From Panax quinquefolius (lineage: Eukaryota > Streptophyta > Magnoliopsida > Apiales > Araliaceae), in the NCBI GenBank assembly GCA_020205615.1, contig JAINUW010000813.1:402629-466628 (forward strand): DNA of 64,000 bases. The letters run 5' to 3'. Every line of letters starts with the position of its first letter. Position 1 is the first letter of the stretch. Under the pieces are notes generated by a model. The model searched no databases. It was given only the letters and a program-made list of their open reading frames with translations, and had not been told where the DNA came from. Position numbers and translations under genes: made by a program. Positions 32,372-44,378 of the stretch are shown in pieces.

Positions 32372-35154
32372 TGTGACACCCCCAAATCTGGATACTTCAC
32401 TCCCTCAGGATTTGATGCTCACTTTTCATTCATTTATATCTAACTACCCAATTATAATAAAATTAAACCATAAATCCTCTCATTAAAAGGGTTACATCAT
32501 TAAATCAAAAAGTCTCCCAAGTTATCTAACCTTTAACATCAATCAAGTGCGAAAATAAAATAATTACATCACATCATTTAAAAATAGAGTCTATCATCAT
32601 GACATTAAATAAATTACAAGTCTTCATCACTTGCTCATTTTTCCTTTTCCTTTGATAGTGGTAGGTTCATCGACCTTCTCAACCTTAGCTGCAATAATTA
32701 TATTTATGCAAGAGTGAACAAAACAAATGCTTACTTGAAATAACAATGAATAACAATAGCATAATAATTGCCAATGAATAAGCTCATCAGAGTCTAATAA
32801 TGCACTTTCAATGATAATAAAAAACTGGAATCAACATATAAAATATAACTGAGGGTCACAACACCACGAACTATGTGCAAGGTTATAAGTAATCATTCAA
32901 CTTTAACCTAAACAGTTATACTGTAGGGACTCTCCGTACTTAGGCATCAGCCCTTCGTACCATGTATTGTGCACAAACATCTAAACGCATCGCGTAAAAA
33001 TAATTCCCCCATAATAGGGTTGTTCTTCTCAATTTTTAGAGTACAAGTCTGCACCAAAGAAAGTTTGGTTTGGATAAGCTTCAAGGGTAATTTAGAGTTT
33101 AATAATCGTCAAGTAAAGGATTAGTTGAATTAACAAAGTTCGATAACACTATGTTTGATCAATAATAACATAATATGGAACAATTAGGAATCATAGGTAA
33201 ACCAACTATACATTAAACTCGTGCTTAGAAATAACTAAAAAGCATAAGCATTGAATAAAACAATAAACCTTGCTTGAACAATATTAAGCCAAGACTATGA
33301 TCTTGTCAAGTAAAAGAATCAATTCATTGAACATGCATTAGTGAATAACAAGCTTAGAACGAAACTTGCTCAAAGCAACAATAATGGTTAGAACTGTGTA
33401 AAGTAAATGAGACAAGATAACTCATTTAGAGATTTGAGTTCAAGAACTTGCATTCATTATAAAAAGAATAGAATTAGGAAAACTTGCTTAACTATAAAAA
33501 AGTTAGGATAAATCAAATAACTATTAGAGTTCAAAGCTTGTTCGAATAAAATTAGGGTTAGAACTTGCTCAATTAAAGTTTTAGGGTAAGGAACTTGCCT
33601 CGTGTGTAAGCTATAAATTACAACTCACGTTCACCTACACATATTATTAGAATCACAATATCTATTAGATATACTAACATCCACTTTCCAAAATAGAACT
33701 CGCTTTTAGTTAAACTTGTTACTTTAGTACAAGTTTTACTTTACACCATATGCATTTCAGAAATCACAAGTGTTAACCTCAAAACACTTATTCACTATTC
33801 ATGTGTTCAACAAATCACAACGTATCGCTTTCATAACTTACTAAACTTTTTACAACTTTGGAGTTACTAATTACATGATACAATTCTGTTTTAATCTCTT
33901 CATTACATGTTTATCACATTAACATCTCACTAGACAAGGTTACAATAGATTTTCAAGGTCTGTATAAGTGACATACATCACTGCCTCTGATCAGGGTATA
34001 GCACAGCTGCGCCATACTTAAGCATGGGACCCAAGACAAATTGCTTATTTCTCGGACTTAACACCAACAATAACTTTTGTCGGGTGCATGTACGTAAACT
34101 TCGCAATTGTTTCTAGTACTCTGTTTAGCCCAACGATCATGAATTTCATCCATAAAATTGTTAACATATCCAATTGATATATGACTCATATAAACATGGT
34201 TCCTCACATATATACTAACTTAGAATAATTAAAAAAACAACTTCAACAAATTTAAATCCTTGAATTCCATGTTTTTGTACAAAAGCTCCATTTTTAAAAT
34301 CCTTTACAAAATTTAACACTGAGGTCACGATTCTACACTAAATTAACTCATTCAAACTACGTTCTCTTCATTTGTTACTAAATTAACATGTTCAAGGCTC
34401 AATTTACAGATTAGTTTATAAATTAACTACCAAATTTGGTACTTTCACAAGCCATATTTATACATATAGTCAATGTAATTATTTTCTTCTTTTTTAACGT
34501 AATTAGCACACTAATTCCTTGTCTTAATGCAAATTCTAACATCACAATTACACACAAACTCAATAATTCAATTTGTACAACTACAATTCATCAAATATGC
34601 GATTCCATCACAATTACACACAAACTCAATAATTCAATTTGTACAACTACAATTCATCAAATATGCGATTACAGACAAATTTGAAACTCATAAATATAAC
34701 TCTACCTAAACATAAACTTGAGTTTTAAACACATCAAATTGCTTTGGAATCATAGAACTTTTCTCTTAAACTCTCTCAAACTTCTCTATAAACTCTTAAG
34801 CCAAACCTTTTTTCGTAACATAGAATAAAGCTAATGCACAATACTCAAACGTCTAAAACTGATGTTTAATAAATATAATAATAAGTTATCAGTTATAAAA
34901 TTTAATATATTCTATTTATATTTATATTTTATTTTATTTATATTATTTATTATAATTCAAATTCAAAATTCAAAAGTCATAAGGCTTCGTTTGGCAAAAA
35001 CACTTTTAAAATAATTCTCTAATTATTAAATTAAATTAGTGTATTACCTAATAAATTTAATTCACAAATATCTTCTAACAAAAACTACATAAATAAAATA
35101 TTTATTTAACTTAATAAATATTTTAAATTACAAATAAAATCTTGAATTCTTACA
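32372..35154 (-). repeat. GypE LTR, about 2.8 kb, minus strand
   Basis: On the minus strand it begins TGTAAGAATTCAAG right after a PPT and ends GGGGGTGTCACA right before a PBS. It therefore has the pol 3' end on one side and a PBS with leader ORF on the other. No gene inside; about 32640-32700 shares with GypB U5 an acceptor-like CAG and a short frame ending KGKGKMSK. Confidence 0.75.
34541..34671 (+). repeat. Exact 66-bp tandem duplication in the GypE LTR
   Basis: Units at 34541-34606 and 34607-34671 begin ATCACAATTACACACAAACT and end AATATGCGATT. They look identical, so the duplication is recent. Confidence 0.95.
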
Positions 35155-35166
35155 TCCTTCCCTCCT
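35155..35166 (-). other. GypE polypurine tract
   Basis: Minus strand GGAGGGAAGGA directly before the LTR start. A second similar run (GGAGGGAAGAATG) lies about 65 bp upstream at about 35218-35230, in a near-repeat of ATTCTGGGGACA. Confidence 0.75.
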
Positions 35167-35263
35167 TACAAGGATTCTGTCCCCAGAATCACAACTCACA
35201 CTATTCATTTGTCACATTCTTCCCTCCTTATAAAGATTTTGTCCCCAGAATCAAAGACCTATA

Positions 35264-35467
35264 TTAAACAAATAACTCAGGGTAGTTCTTCATCATTTCA
35301 TCTTCGAGTTCCCACGTAGCCTCTTCGACATTGTGGTTTCTCCATATCACCTTCACAGAAGGTATTACCTTATTCCTGAGCACTTGTTCTTTCCTATCAA
35401 CTATCTGGATAGGAACCTCTTCGTAAGATAAATCTTTATTGAACTGTAACGGTTTATACTCGATCAC
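35264..35467 (-). pseudogene. GypE chromodomain (end of integrase)
   Basis: YEEVPIQIVDRKEQVLRNK, VIPSVKVIWRNHNVEEATWE and MMKNYPELF form a complete chromodomain of the chromovirus type. It is close to that of GypG. The integrase C-terminal part before it (35470-35700) is out of frame. Confidence 0.88.
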
Positions 35468-35775
35468 ATGTTTGTAATCGGGTTTTTACGGTCACAACAA
35501 CGACACATGAAAAACGTTGTGAACATGTTCTAATTCTGGAGGTAAAGCTACTTCGTAAGCTACTTCTCTCACTCTTCACAGTACCTCGAAGGGTCCAATG
35601 AACCTCGGGCTTAACTTTCCTTTCTTGCCAAAATGAATTTTCCCTTCCAAGGAGAAACTTTCAGGAAAACAAAATTTCCTACGTCGAATTTGCAATTTTT
35701 CCTGTGTTGATCAAAGATACTTCTTCTTCGCTTCATCTGAGCGGCTACCGGCCTAGCTCGATAAGTTTGATAATT

Positions 35776-36458
35776 TTATCGATTCATTGTATCAGCTTTG
35801 CAGACTAACAGTTGACGTTCACCAACTTCATCCCAGCATAGTGGAGTTCTGCATTTCCTGGCATATAATGCCTCGTATGGTGGCGTGCCAATACTTGCGT
35901 GGTAACTATTATTGTAGGTGAATTCTTCCAATGGTAGATGAATGTCCCAGTTTCCTTTGAAATCCATGATGCATGCTCTAAGCATATCTTCTAACGTCTG
36001 GATTCTTCGTTCAGTTTAACCATCGGTTTGCGGATGGTATGCCATACTCATCTTCAATTGTGTTTCCATGCATTCTTGTAGTCTCTTCCAGAAGTTTGAT
36101 GTGAATCTCAGATCTCTGTCTGATACAATTGACACTAGAACTCCATGTCTTAATATGATCTCCTTGACGTACAGTTTTTTACAGCTGATCAAGATTAAAT
36201 CTAATCTTTATTGCCAAAAAGTGTGTTGATTTTGTTAATTTATCCACTATTACCCATATCATATCGTATCCTTTCTGAGTCGTTGGAAGACCTACCACAA
36301 AATCCATTGTGATATGCTCCCACTTCCATTCCAGTATGTCCAACGGTTGAAATAATTCGCTTGGTCTCTGATGTTCGACCTTCACTCTCTGACATGTTAA
36401 ACATTTCGCAACACATTCTGCAACATCTCTTTTCATATTCAGCCACCAAAAATGTCAC
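35776..36458 (-). pseudogene. GypE integrase
   Basis: Zinc-region end CVAKCLTCQRVKVEHQRPS, then core [27 protein letters not shown] (36436-36179), and after frame changes [20 protein letters not shown] and [19 protein letters not shown] (35985-35776). The first catalytic Asp is visible (TMDFVVGLP). Broken by at least three frameshifts. Confidence 0.88.
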
Positions 36459-36712
36459 CGCAAATCTTGATATATTTTTGTACTTCCCGGATGGATTGAA
36501 TATCTTGAGCTATGAGCTTCTGTCAATATTTCTTCTTTAATATCCGATACTACTTGAACCAAAATTCATCCTTCAAACCGTAGCACTCCTTCGATATCAA
36601 CCTTTTATTTCATCTCACTATCCTCGACCATACTTTCCATTATTTTTCTGCATTCCTCATCTTGTAGTTGAGCATTCTCTACCTTGTCCACCAAAGTTGG
36701 ACTAGATTCCAT

Positions 36713-37373
36713 CTAGAACAATCTTTTATTAGATTCTTTTGGAAATTTTACTTCCAACTCTAATCTTGCCATTGCTAAAATGAGCTCCTCTTGGTTGGTT
36801 AACAACATCAACTTCTCACGAGCCTTTCTACTCAAGGCGTCTGTAACCACATTTGCTTCGCCCGGATGATAACAGATCTCCCAGTCATAATCTTTTATTA
36901 ATTCAAACCATCTCCTTTGACGCATGTTGAGGTCCTTCTATGTGAAAATATACTTTAGACTCTTATGGTCTGTATATATCTCACATTTCTCTCCATAGAG
37001 ATTGTGTCTCCATATCTTCAGAGGAAATACTACTACCGCCAACTCTAAGTCATGAGTCAGATACCCTTTCTCGTAGTCTTTCAATTGCCTTGATGCATAC
37101 GCAATGACTTTGTCGTTTTACATAAGGACACAACTTAATACTTTATGTGAGGCATCACTATACACCACAAAGTTTCATGTATTATCTGGTAATGACAACA
37201 CATGTGCCACATTGAGCCTCTTCTTTAATTCCTTAAAACTCTATTTGCACTTTTTCGTCCAAACAAATTTTACAGATTTTCTCGTCAAACTTGTCAACGG
37301 AGTGGCAATCTTGGAAAAATCCTGAATAAACCGTCTATAATAACCTGCCAATCCCAAGAAACTTATCATTTCT
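36713..37373 (-). pseudogene. GypE reverse transcriptase (end) and RNase H, interrupted by GypF
   Basis: At 37373 the frame reads [17 protein letters not shown], the end of RT, and then runs through RNase H (DASHKVL-type region near 37150, [11 protein letters not shown] region near 36960) to [19 protein letters not shown] and DALSRKA (36925-36713). The upstream RT is cut at 37374 by the GypF LTR. Confidence 0.85.
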
Positions 37374-39830
37374 TGTGACGCCCCCAAAATAGGTATACAT
37401 CACCCATCTTGAGTTGCTAAATACATGGTACAAAATTAAAATACAACTTAATAATACAACTGTAGTGTAAAATATGACAAAACATAAACTGAGAGTTTTA
37501 ATAAGAATATTGTCATCTAGACAATATTCACACTCAAAAGAGTCCTCATTACATTTATTGTCACACTATTTAACAGAATAGTGAGGACTACTAATGCTAT
37601 CATCTGGACCCTCACTCCATTCCCCGACTCGTCCCAGCTATATTCTCATTTCCTAAAGAGAACATTGAAAGAAAGGGTGAGCTCAACTAGCCCATTAAGA
37701 AATATTATGACTAAGATAATGCAGAATAAATTATCATTAGCCTCCAACAATGTTAAAATGATATAATATAATAGACAACAAGTTTAACTGCAGCGGAAAA
37801 AGCAATCCATTAGAAGGGCAAAGTAGAGCATAAAATCTACTATCTTCTATGATTTAAAAAGTTTTTCATCAACTTTATCGCTGAGACTCAGCTTAATAAA
37901 TAAAATCGAATCATCCCTGCATCATGGCCAAGGATATTCATGTAATCATGAATGGTCATGACTATACCGAATAATCCCTGGTCATAATTACACCAACAAC
38001 TGTCCATCAATGAACTATAGGCCAATGAGGACTTTTACCACATCATTCGTCACATTACGGTCATGATTATACTGAATAATCCCTGGTCATAATCATACTA
38101 AGTCCATCTATGCACGTAAGCCAAAGATGACTTTCATCACAATATAAGTATGAGGATGATGACAATGACATAATAATTCAATAAAACAAGTTCAAGGATA
38201 AATTTTAAAGATTTATAATTTTAATTTATCCAAAAATCAATAACGTCCAAATTGTCAACATGATACTTCTTTGTGGAGTAAAATTCAAGAATGCTTAGAA
38301 GAATATTTCCATGAAAAGATATTGGATGAAGCGCAAATATCAAGGATATTCCACTAATTTCATGGAGTATAGAAGCCAATACTTTAACCAACTCAGTATA
38401 ATAGAATAAATGAAACCGCAAATGGATTTTTTTTCCCCATGCGATAATCCACGTAGACAAATCATTTTCACAATTTAATAAGGAATGAATACGAAGGATC
38501 ATTCACCATGCATGCGGTAATCCACATAAACAGGTTATTCCAACAGAATAATAAAGAATGGAATAATAGAAGAATTCACCAGGCGTGCGTAATCCACACA
38601 GACAGGTTACTCTAACAGAATAATAAAGAATGGAACCAGGTTATACGTAACCCGCACAGACAGGATATTCCAACAGAATAATAAATAATGGAACCAAGTC
38701 ATGCGTAATCCGAACTGACAGGATATTCCAACAGAATAATAAAGAATGGAATGACAACAAAATTCACCAGGCATACGATAGACCACACAGACAGGTTATT
38801 CCAACAGAATAATAAATAATGGAATAATAGAAGAATTCACCAGGCATGTGATAGACCGCACAGATAGGGTATTCCAACAGAATAATAAAGAATGGAATAA
38901 CATAAGAATTTCACCATGTATACGGTACTTCGCATAGACAAGCTATTCCAACAAAATAATAATGAATGGAATAACAACCCTTACAAGTATTGAAAGAAAA
39001 TAACTCTCTTCATGAATACGAAAGAATAATACCCCTTACCTTAGAAGAAGACTGGATACTGGAATAGTGAGGTAGCAGACTTCTCTTCTACTTTCTCTCT
39101 ATAATTTCCCTCTATAATAATTGCTCTATAGCTTTAGTGAATTGGTGAAAAATTAAGGAAGAATGAGCTTCTATTTATAGGAAAATATAGTTTCAATAAT
39201 TGCACGTTTTGGGGCTCAAAATATTACAGTATATTACCTTCCTCTTTTTCTTCATTTTTAATTTAGTCCTGCAAGTATTATCAAACTTGAACCACCTCCC
39301 CTAATAGTAAATAATGTGAATCAATAGTTCAATCATGTGAATCAATAGTTATAATCATGTTAAAATATGAATTACAATATAATACCTTCAACTATACCTC
39401 CATTTTTAACTTAGTCATGCAAGTATTATCAATCTTGCACCACCTCCCCTAGTAGTACAAGAATGTGAATCAATAGTACACACATGTGAACAAATAGTTA
39501 TAATCATGTGAATTAATAGCAATTAGTTGCTCATTTATCCGGTTAATTACCTGATTAGTCAATATAACCTTCAGACATCAATTATTATCAAAATAAATGT
39601 CGATTTTCAGTAACACTAATAATTCCAACACAATAGAACTATCAATTTCATCTTTAATCGACATGAACTTATTCATCATTAATATTATAATTCACAATAT
39701 TTAACAACCAGGTCGTTCCTAGGAAAGAGGGGGCTTTCCGATAAGGATTTCTCCTTATTGGCGCACAATTAGATGAATAACTTTGTCAATTATTGTTTGA
39801 ATAACTTTGTCAATTATCTATCATCTGCAT
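37374..39830 (-). repeat. GypF inverted LTR copy (left arm of LTR palindrome)
   Basis: Begins TGTGACGCCCCC, the reverse complement of an LTR end, in the GypE RT. It carries the same modules as 39831-42502 in reverse: TATA (39172-39179), U5 array (about 38500-38990) and terminal sequence. The first part of U3 is missing at the centre. Frames within it are shadows. Confidence 0.85.
39172..39179 (-). promoter_or_regulatory. TATA box, GypF inverted LTR
   Basis: Minus strand TATAAATA in CCTATAAATAGAAGC. It faces away from the palindrome centre, divergent from the one at 40518. Confidence 0.65.
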
Positions 39831-40517
39831 TATATGATATATTATTAAATCAATAATTGAGATGACAAAGTTATTCATATTATTAAATTGCAACATTTAC
39901 AATGTCTAGAAGATCTGTCAAGGAGAGGTTTGGTCATCTAATCAGGCTACCAATAAGGAAAATCCTTATCTGAAAGCCCCTCTTCCCGAACGACCTTGTT
40001 GTTAAATATTATGAGTTATAATATTAATGATGAATAAGTTCATGTTGATTAAAGATGAATTTGATAGTTCTATTGTGTTGGGATTACTAGTGTTAGTGGA
40101 AATCGACATCTATTCTGATGATAATTGATGTCCGGGGTTATATTGATAAATCGGGTAATTAATCGGATAAATGATCAAATAATTGGTAGTAATTCACATG
40201 ATTATAACTATTTGTTCACATGTGTACTATTGATTCACATTCTTGTACTATTAGGAGTTGGTGCAAGATTGATAATACTTATACGACTAAGTTAAAATGG
40301 AGGTATAAGATGGAGGTACTATACTTTAATTCATATTTTCACATGATTATAACTATCGATTCACATGATTGAACAAATGATTCACATTATTTACTATTAG
40401 GGAGGTGGTGTATGTTTGATAATACTTGCAGGACTAAATTAAAATGAAAGAAAAGTCAAGGTATCAGATTATAATATTTTGAGCCCCAAAAACGCAATTA
40501 TCGAAACTATATTTTCC

Positions 40518-40525
40518 TATAAATA
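40518..40525 (+). promoter_or_regulatory. TATA box, GypF 5' LTR
   Basis: TATAAATA in TTTCCTATAAATAAGC, in the position equivalent to the GypC TATA box. Confidence 0.7.
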
Positions 40526-40714
40526 AGCTCATTCTTCCTTCATTTTTAACCAATTCACTAAAGCTATAGAGCAATTATTATAGAGAGAAATTATAGAGAG
40601 AAAGAAAAAGCAAAGTTTGCTACCTCTCTACTCCAGTATCCAGTTTCTTTTTAAGATAAGGGGTATTATTTCTTTCGTATTCAGGAAGAGAGCTTCTATT
40701 TTTCCATTCTTTAT

Positions 40715-41410
40715 TATTATGTTGGAATAACCTGTCTGTGCGAAGTATCGCATACATGGTGAAATTCTTCTGTTATTCCATTCTTTATTATTCTGTTAGA
40801 ATATCCCGTCTTGTATTACGCTAGACTCGGTTCTATTCTTTTTTATTATTCGTTGAATAACTCGTTGTGCGAGGTCTATCACATGCATGGTGAATTCTTC
40901 TATTATTCCATTCTTTATTATTATGTTGGAATAACCTGTCTATGTGAAGTACTGCATACATGGTGAAATTCTTCTATTATTCCATTCTTTATTATTCTGT
41001 TAAAATATCCTGTCTGTGCGGATTACGCTAGACCTGGTTCCATTCTTTATTATTCGTTGAATAACCTTGCCTATGCTGGATTTCATAACATGCATGGTGA
41101 ATTCTTTGTTATTCTATTCTTTATTATTCTATTGGAATATCCTGTCTGTGCGGATTACACTAGACCTGGCTCCATTCTTTATTATTCTGTTGGAATAACC
41201 TGTATGTGCGGTCTCTCGCATGCATGGTGAATTCTTTTGTTATTTAATTCTTTATTATTATGTTGGAATATCCTGTCTGTGCAGATTACGCATGACACGG
41301 TTCCATTCTTTATTATTTTGTTGGAATAACTGCTTATGTGGATTATCACGCATGGTGAATGATCCTTCATATTCATTCCTTATTAAATTGTGGAAATGAT
41401 ATGTATACGT
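40715..41410 (+). repeat. U5 tandem array of GypF, about 62-bp unit, about 11 copies
   Basis: Units hold GTTGGAATA(A/T)CCTGTCTG, GATTACGC or GCATGCATGGTGAATTC, and TTCCATTCTTTATTATT. Two subtypes alternate (CATGGTGAATTC and AGACCTGGTTCC). The inverted LTR carries a shorter version at about 38500-38990; GypC has only four to five units. Confidence 0.85.
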
Positions 41411-42504
41411 GGATTACCGCATGGCGTATGTGAAAATCCATTTTTAATTTCATATATTTTATGATACTCATTTGGTTAAAGTTTTGGCTTCTATACTCCA
41501 CTTAAATTAGTAGAATATCTTGGATATTTTGCGCTTCATCCCAGTATCTTTTCATGGAAATATTCTTCCGAGTACTCTTGAATTTTACTCCACAAAGTAG
41601 TATCATGTTGACAATTTGGACGTAATTAATTTTAAGATAAATTAACTTATAAATCTTTAAAATTTATTCTTGAACTTGATTAATTGAATTATTATGTCAT
41701 TATCATCATCCTCATGCTTATATTGTGATGAAAGTCATCTTTGGCTTACGTGCATAGATGGACTTGGTATGATTATGACCAGGGATTATTCGGTATAATC
41801 ATGACCTGTAATGTTATAAATGATGTGGTAAAAGTCCTCAAGCTTCAGTAGTGCATTGATGGACGCTTTTTGGTATGATTATGACGAGTGGATTATTCTA
41901 AGATAGTCATGACCATTGATGGTTTAATGAATATCCTCGCCCGTGAGTGCAAGGATGACTCGATGATTTGGATTATTTATTAAGCTGAGTCTCAACGATA
42001 AAAATTGATGAAAACCTTTTAAATCATAGAAGATAGTAGATATCATGCTCTACTTGACTCCTCTAATGGATTGCTTATTCCGTTGGAGTTAAACTTGATG
42101 TCTATTGTATTTTATCAGTTTAACATTGTTGAAGACTAATGATAATTTATTCTGCATTATCTTAGTCATAATATTTCTTACTGGGCTAGTTGAGCTCACC
42201 CTTTCTTTCACTGTTCTCTTTAGGAAATGAGAACGTAGTCGGGACTAGTCGGGGAACAGAGTGACGGTCCAGATGATAGCATTAGTAGTCCTCACTATTC
42301 TGTTAAATATTGTGACAATAAATGTAATGAGGACTCCATTGAGTGTGGATATTGTCTAGATGACAATATTCTTATTAAAACTCTTAGATTATGTTTTGTC
42401 GTATTTTACACGACTGTTGTATAATTAAGTTGTATTTGAATTTTGTATAATGTATTTGGCGACTCAAGATGGGTGATGTATACCTATTTTGGGGGCGTCC
42501 CAGT

Positions 42505-42516
42505 TGGTATCAAAGC
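42505..42516 (+). other. GypF primer-binding site (initiator tRNA-Met)
   Basis: TGGTATCAAAGC, one mismatch from the ideal, two bases after the LTR. Confidence 0.85.
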
Positions 42517-42689
42517 TTAGGGATATGATCCCTGGCTGAGATGTGAGACAAGAACTAGGAGGAGAGAGACGATGAATTCCTTCGCTAGTATGACCTACCT
42601 AAGTTTATTTGGTATTTAATTGGTTGGTCGGATTATAGGGATAATATGTGATATGTTAATTAACCCTTGTTTTGTGATAGTATTTGAAA

Positions 42690-43800
42690 ATGGCATCCGA
42701 AATTGTTGAGATAAACAATGAAACACATGAGACCGTTGTGTCACCATAGATTAATGCCCAGGATAATGTGCAACAGGAAGACAATAATCCTAATGTAAAC
42801 ACGAACACCGATGAAATGGTGAACGATGGGATATTCAGAGGCTTTACGCAATTCATGCAATATCAGGCAAAAGCGGCTCCTGTCCAAAATGCAGGTGGAA
42901 ACACTGACAACTCTCGGACGGTCGCCGCTAAGTAGTTCAAGGAGTTTGGACCACCGAAGTTTTTTGGAGAGCCAAAACCTATTAAGACGGAGACGTGGAT
43001 AAAGCAGATCAACAAGATATTTGATATCTTGGCATGCTCCGAGGAGCAAAAGGTTCCCTTTGCCACCTTCATGTTGTGAGCAGAGGCAGATTACTGGTGG
43101 AAATCTGTAAAGCGTACTCAACCTGCCACACTCAAAATGTCTTGGGAGAAGTTCCAAGAGCTGTTCAATGACAAGTACTTTCCTGAAAGTATTCGTCACA
43201 TGAAGAAGGTAGAGTTCATCAAGCTTGAGCAAAACAATATGACCATGGCGTAGTATGAAGCTAAGTTTTTCGAGTTATCTCGGTTTGCGTCCCACTTGGT
43301 TGATAATGAGGAGAGAATGACGCGGATGTTTCTAAGAGGTTTGAAACCCGAGATACGCTAATACCTAATTTCTAACAAATTGTTTTGTATATGAGATGTT
43401 GTGAATAGGGCTCTGTTATTGGAGCGCGATAATGAGTTAACCCAACCAAGAGAGAGCAACCGACAAGTCGATAATACCGGTGGTAGTAGTCATCTAAGCG
43501 GTGACAACAAATGTGGAGGAATCAACACGCGAGAAATGATAATCACTTCAAAGTGGTAATCATGGTCATGATAATAAGAATGGACATTTCAAGAAGAGGA
43601 GATTCAACAAGGATAGAAAGACGTCAGCACCAGCACCTGTTGTTAAGGAAGGAGAATGACCACCAGTCGTATGTTACAAATGAGGAGGGGAAGGACACAT
43701 AAGTCCAAACTGGACGATGTAGTCCAAAGCGTGTTTTGTAATTGTGGAAAAGAAGGTCAACTAGCTCGATTTTTTTGTGCACCAAAGTAAAGTCCAGCTA
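42690..43800 (+). pseudogene. GypF gag, broken mainly by stop codons
   Basis: ATG 42690 (MASEIVE). One frame carries most of gag: FKEFGPPKFFGEPKPIKTE, FDILACSEEQKVPFATFM, MSWEKFQELFNDKYFPES, FFELSRFASHLVDNEERM and FLRGLKPEIR. Stops fit single C-to-T changes, such as AAG-TAG-TTC for AAG-CAG-TTC, ATGGCG-TAG for a CAG, and CGC-TAA for CAA. Nucleocapsid at about 43672-43795: VCYK then stop GGEGHIS, then CNCGKEGQLARFFC. Better preserved than GypC gag. Confidence 0.88.
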
Positions 43801-43856
43801 GGAAGGAGGCATCAAAGGGTGTCCCAGACAAGATAAAACAGGTAGTTCAAGGGAGA

Positions 43857-44216
43857 GTGTTTGTTGTAACCTCCCAAAAAGCGAGGAATCTGAACGAGGT
43901 GATCACGGGTAAGCTAATCATAAACTCTAGCGAAGTTTATACTTTATTTGATACCAGTTCTACCCATTCCTTTATTTCTCCTACTTGCACTCAACGTTTA
44001 AATTTGACTCTGAAGAAATTAGACTTTGACTTATCTATTGAAACTCCGTTGGGAGAAACCTTCATTTCATCAACTGTTTATAATTCTTGTCGATTTAGAT
44101 CAGAATCGCATGTATATTTCGTCGATATTATTTCTTTGAAAATACTTGCATTTGATGTGATTTTAAGGGTTGATTGGTTAACTACTCATCATGCTAAAAT
44201 TGATTATTTTTCGTAA
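43857..44216 (+). pseudogene. GypF aspartic protease
   Basis: Open for 119 residues: FVVTSQKARNLNEVITGKLI, then VYTLFDTSSTHSFISPTC, and FDVILRVDWLTTHHAKID. The active-site triad reads D-T-S; Ser replaces the conserved Gly. Otherwise a typical gypsy retropepsin. Confidence 0.85.
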
Positions 44217-44378
44217 GGTTGTTAGCTTTCATATTCCTAACCAACCTATTATACTAATTCAAGCAACCAAACCACTAAAGTCAATCATACTATATCAATT
44301 CATAAAGCTATTCGTTTATTAAAAAAGCGGATGTCGCTTTCTTAGCCCATGTCACCGATTTAAATAAAATACGCCGAT

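Larger units (their letters stand above)
39831..42502 (+). repeat. GypF 5' LTR (right arm of LTR palindrome)
   Basis: Ends GGGGGCGTCCCA just before a PBS. It matches the GypC LTR in U5 ends and flanking motifs and the inverted copy at 37374-39830 over most of its length. Its left edge is the palindrome centre, so the expected TGTAAGACC start is absent. The right arm has about 60 bp near 39880-39940 that the left arm lacks. Confidence 0.85.
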
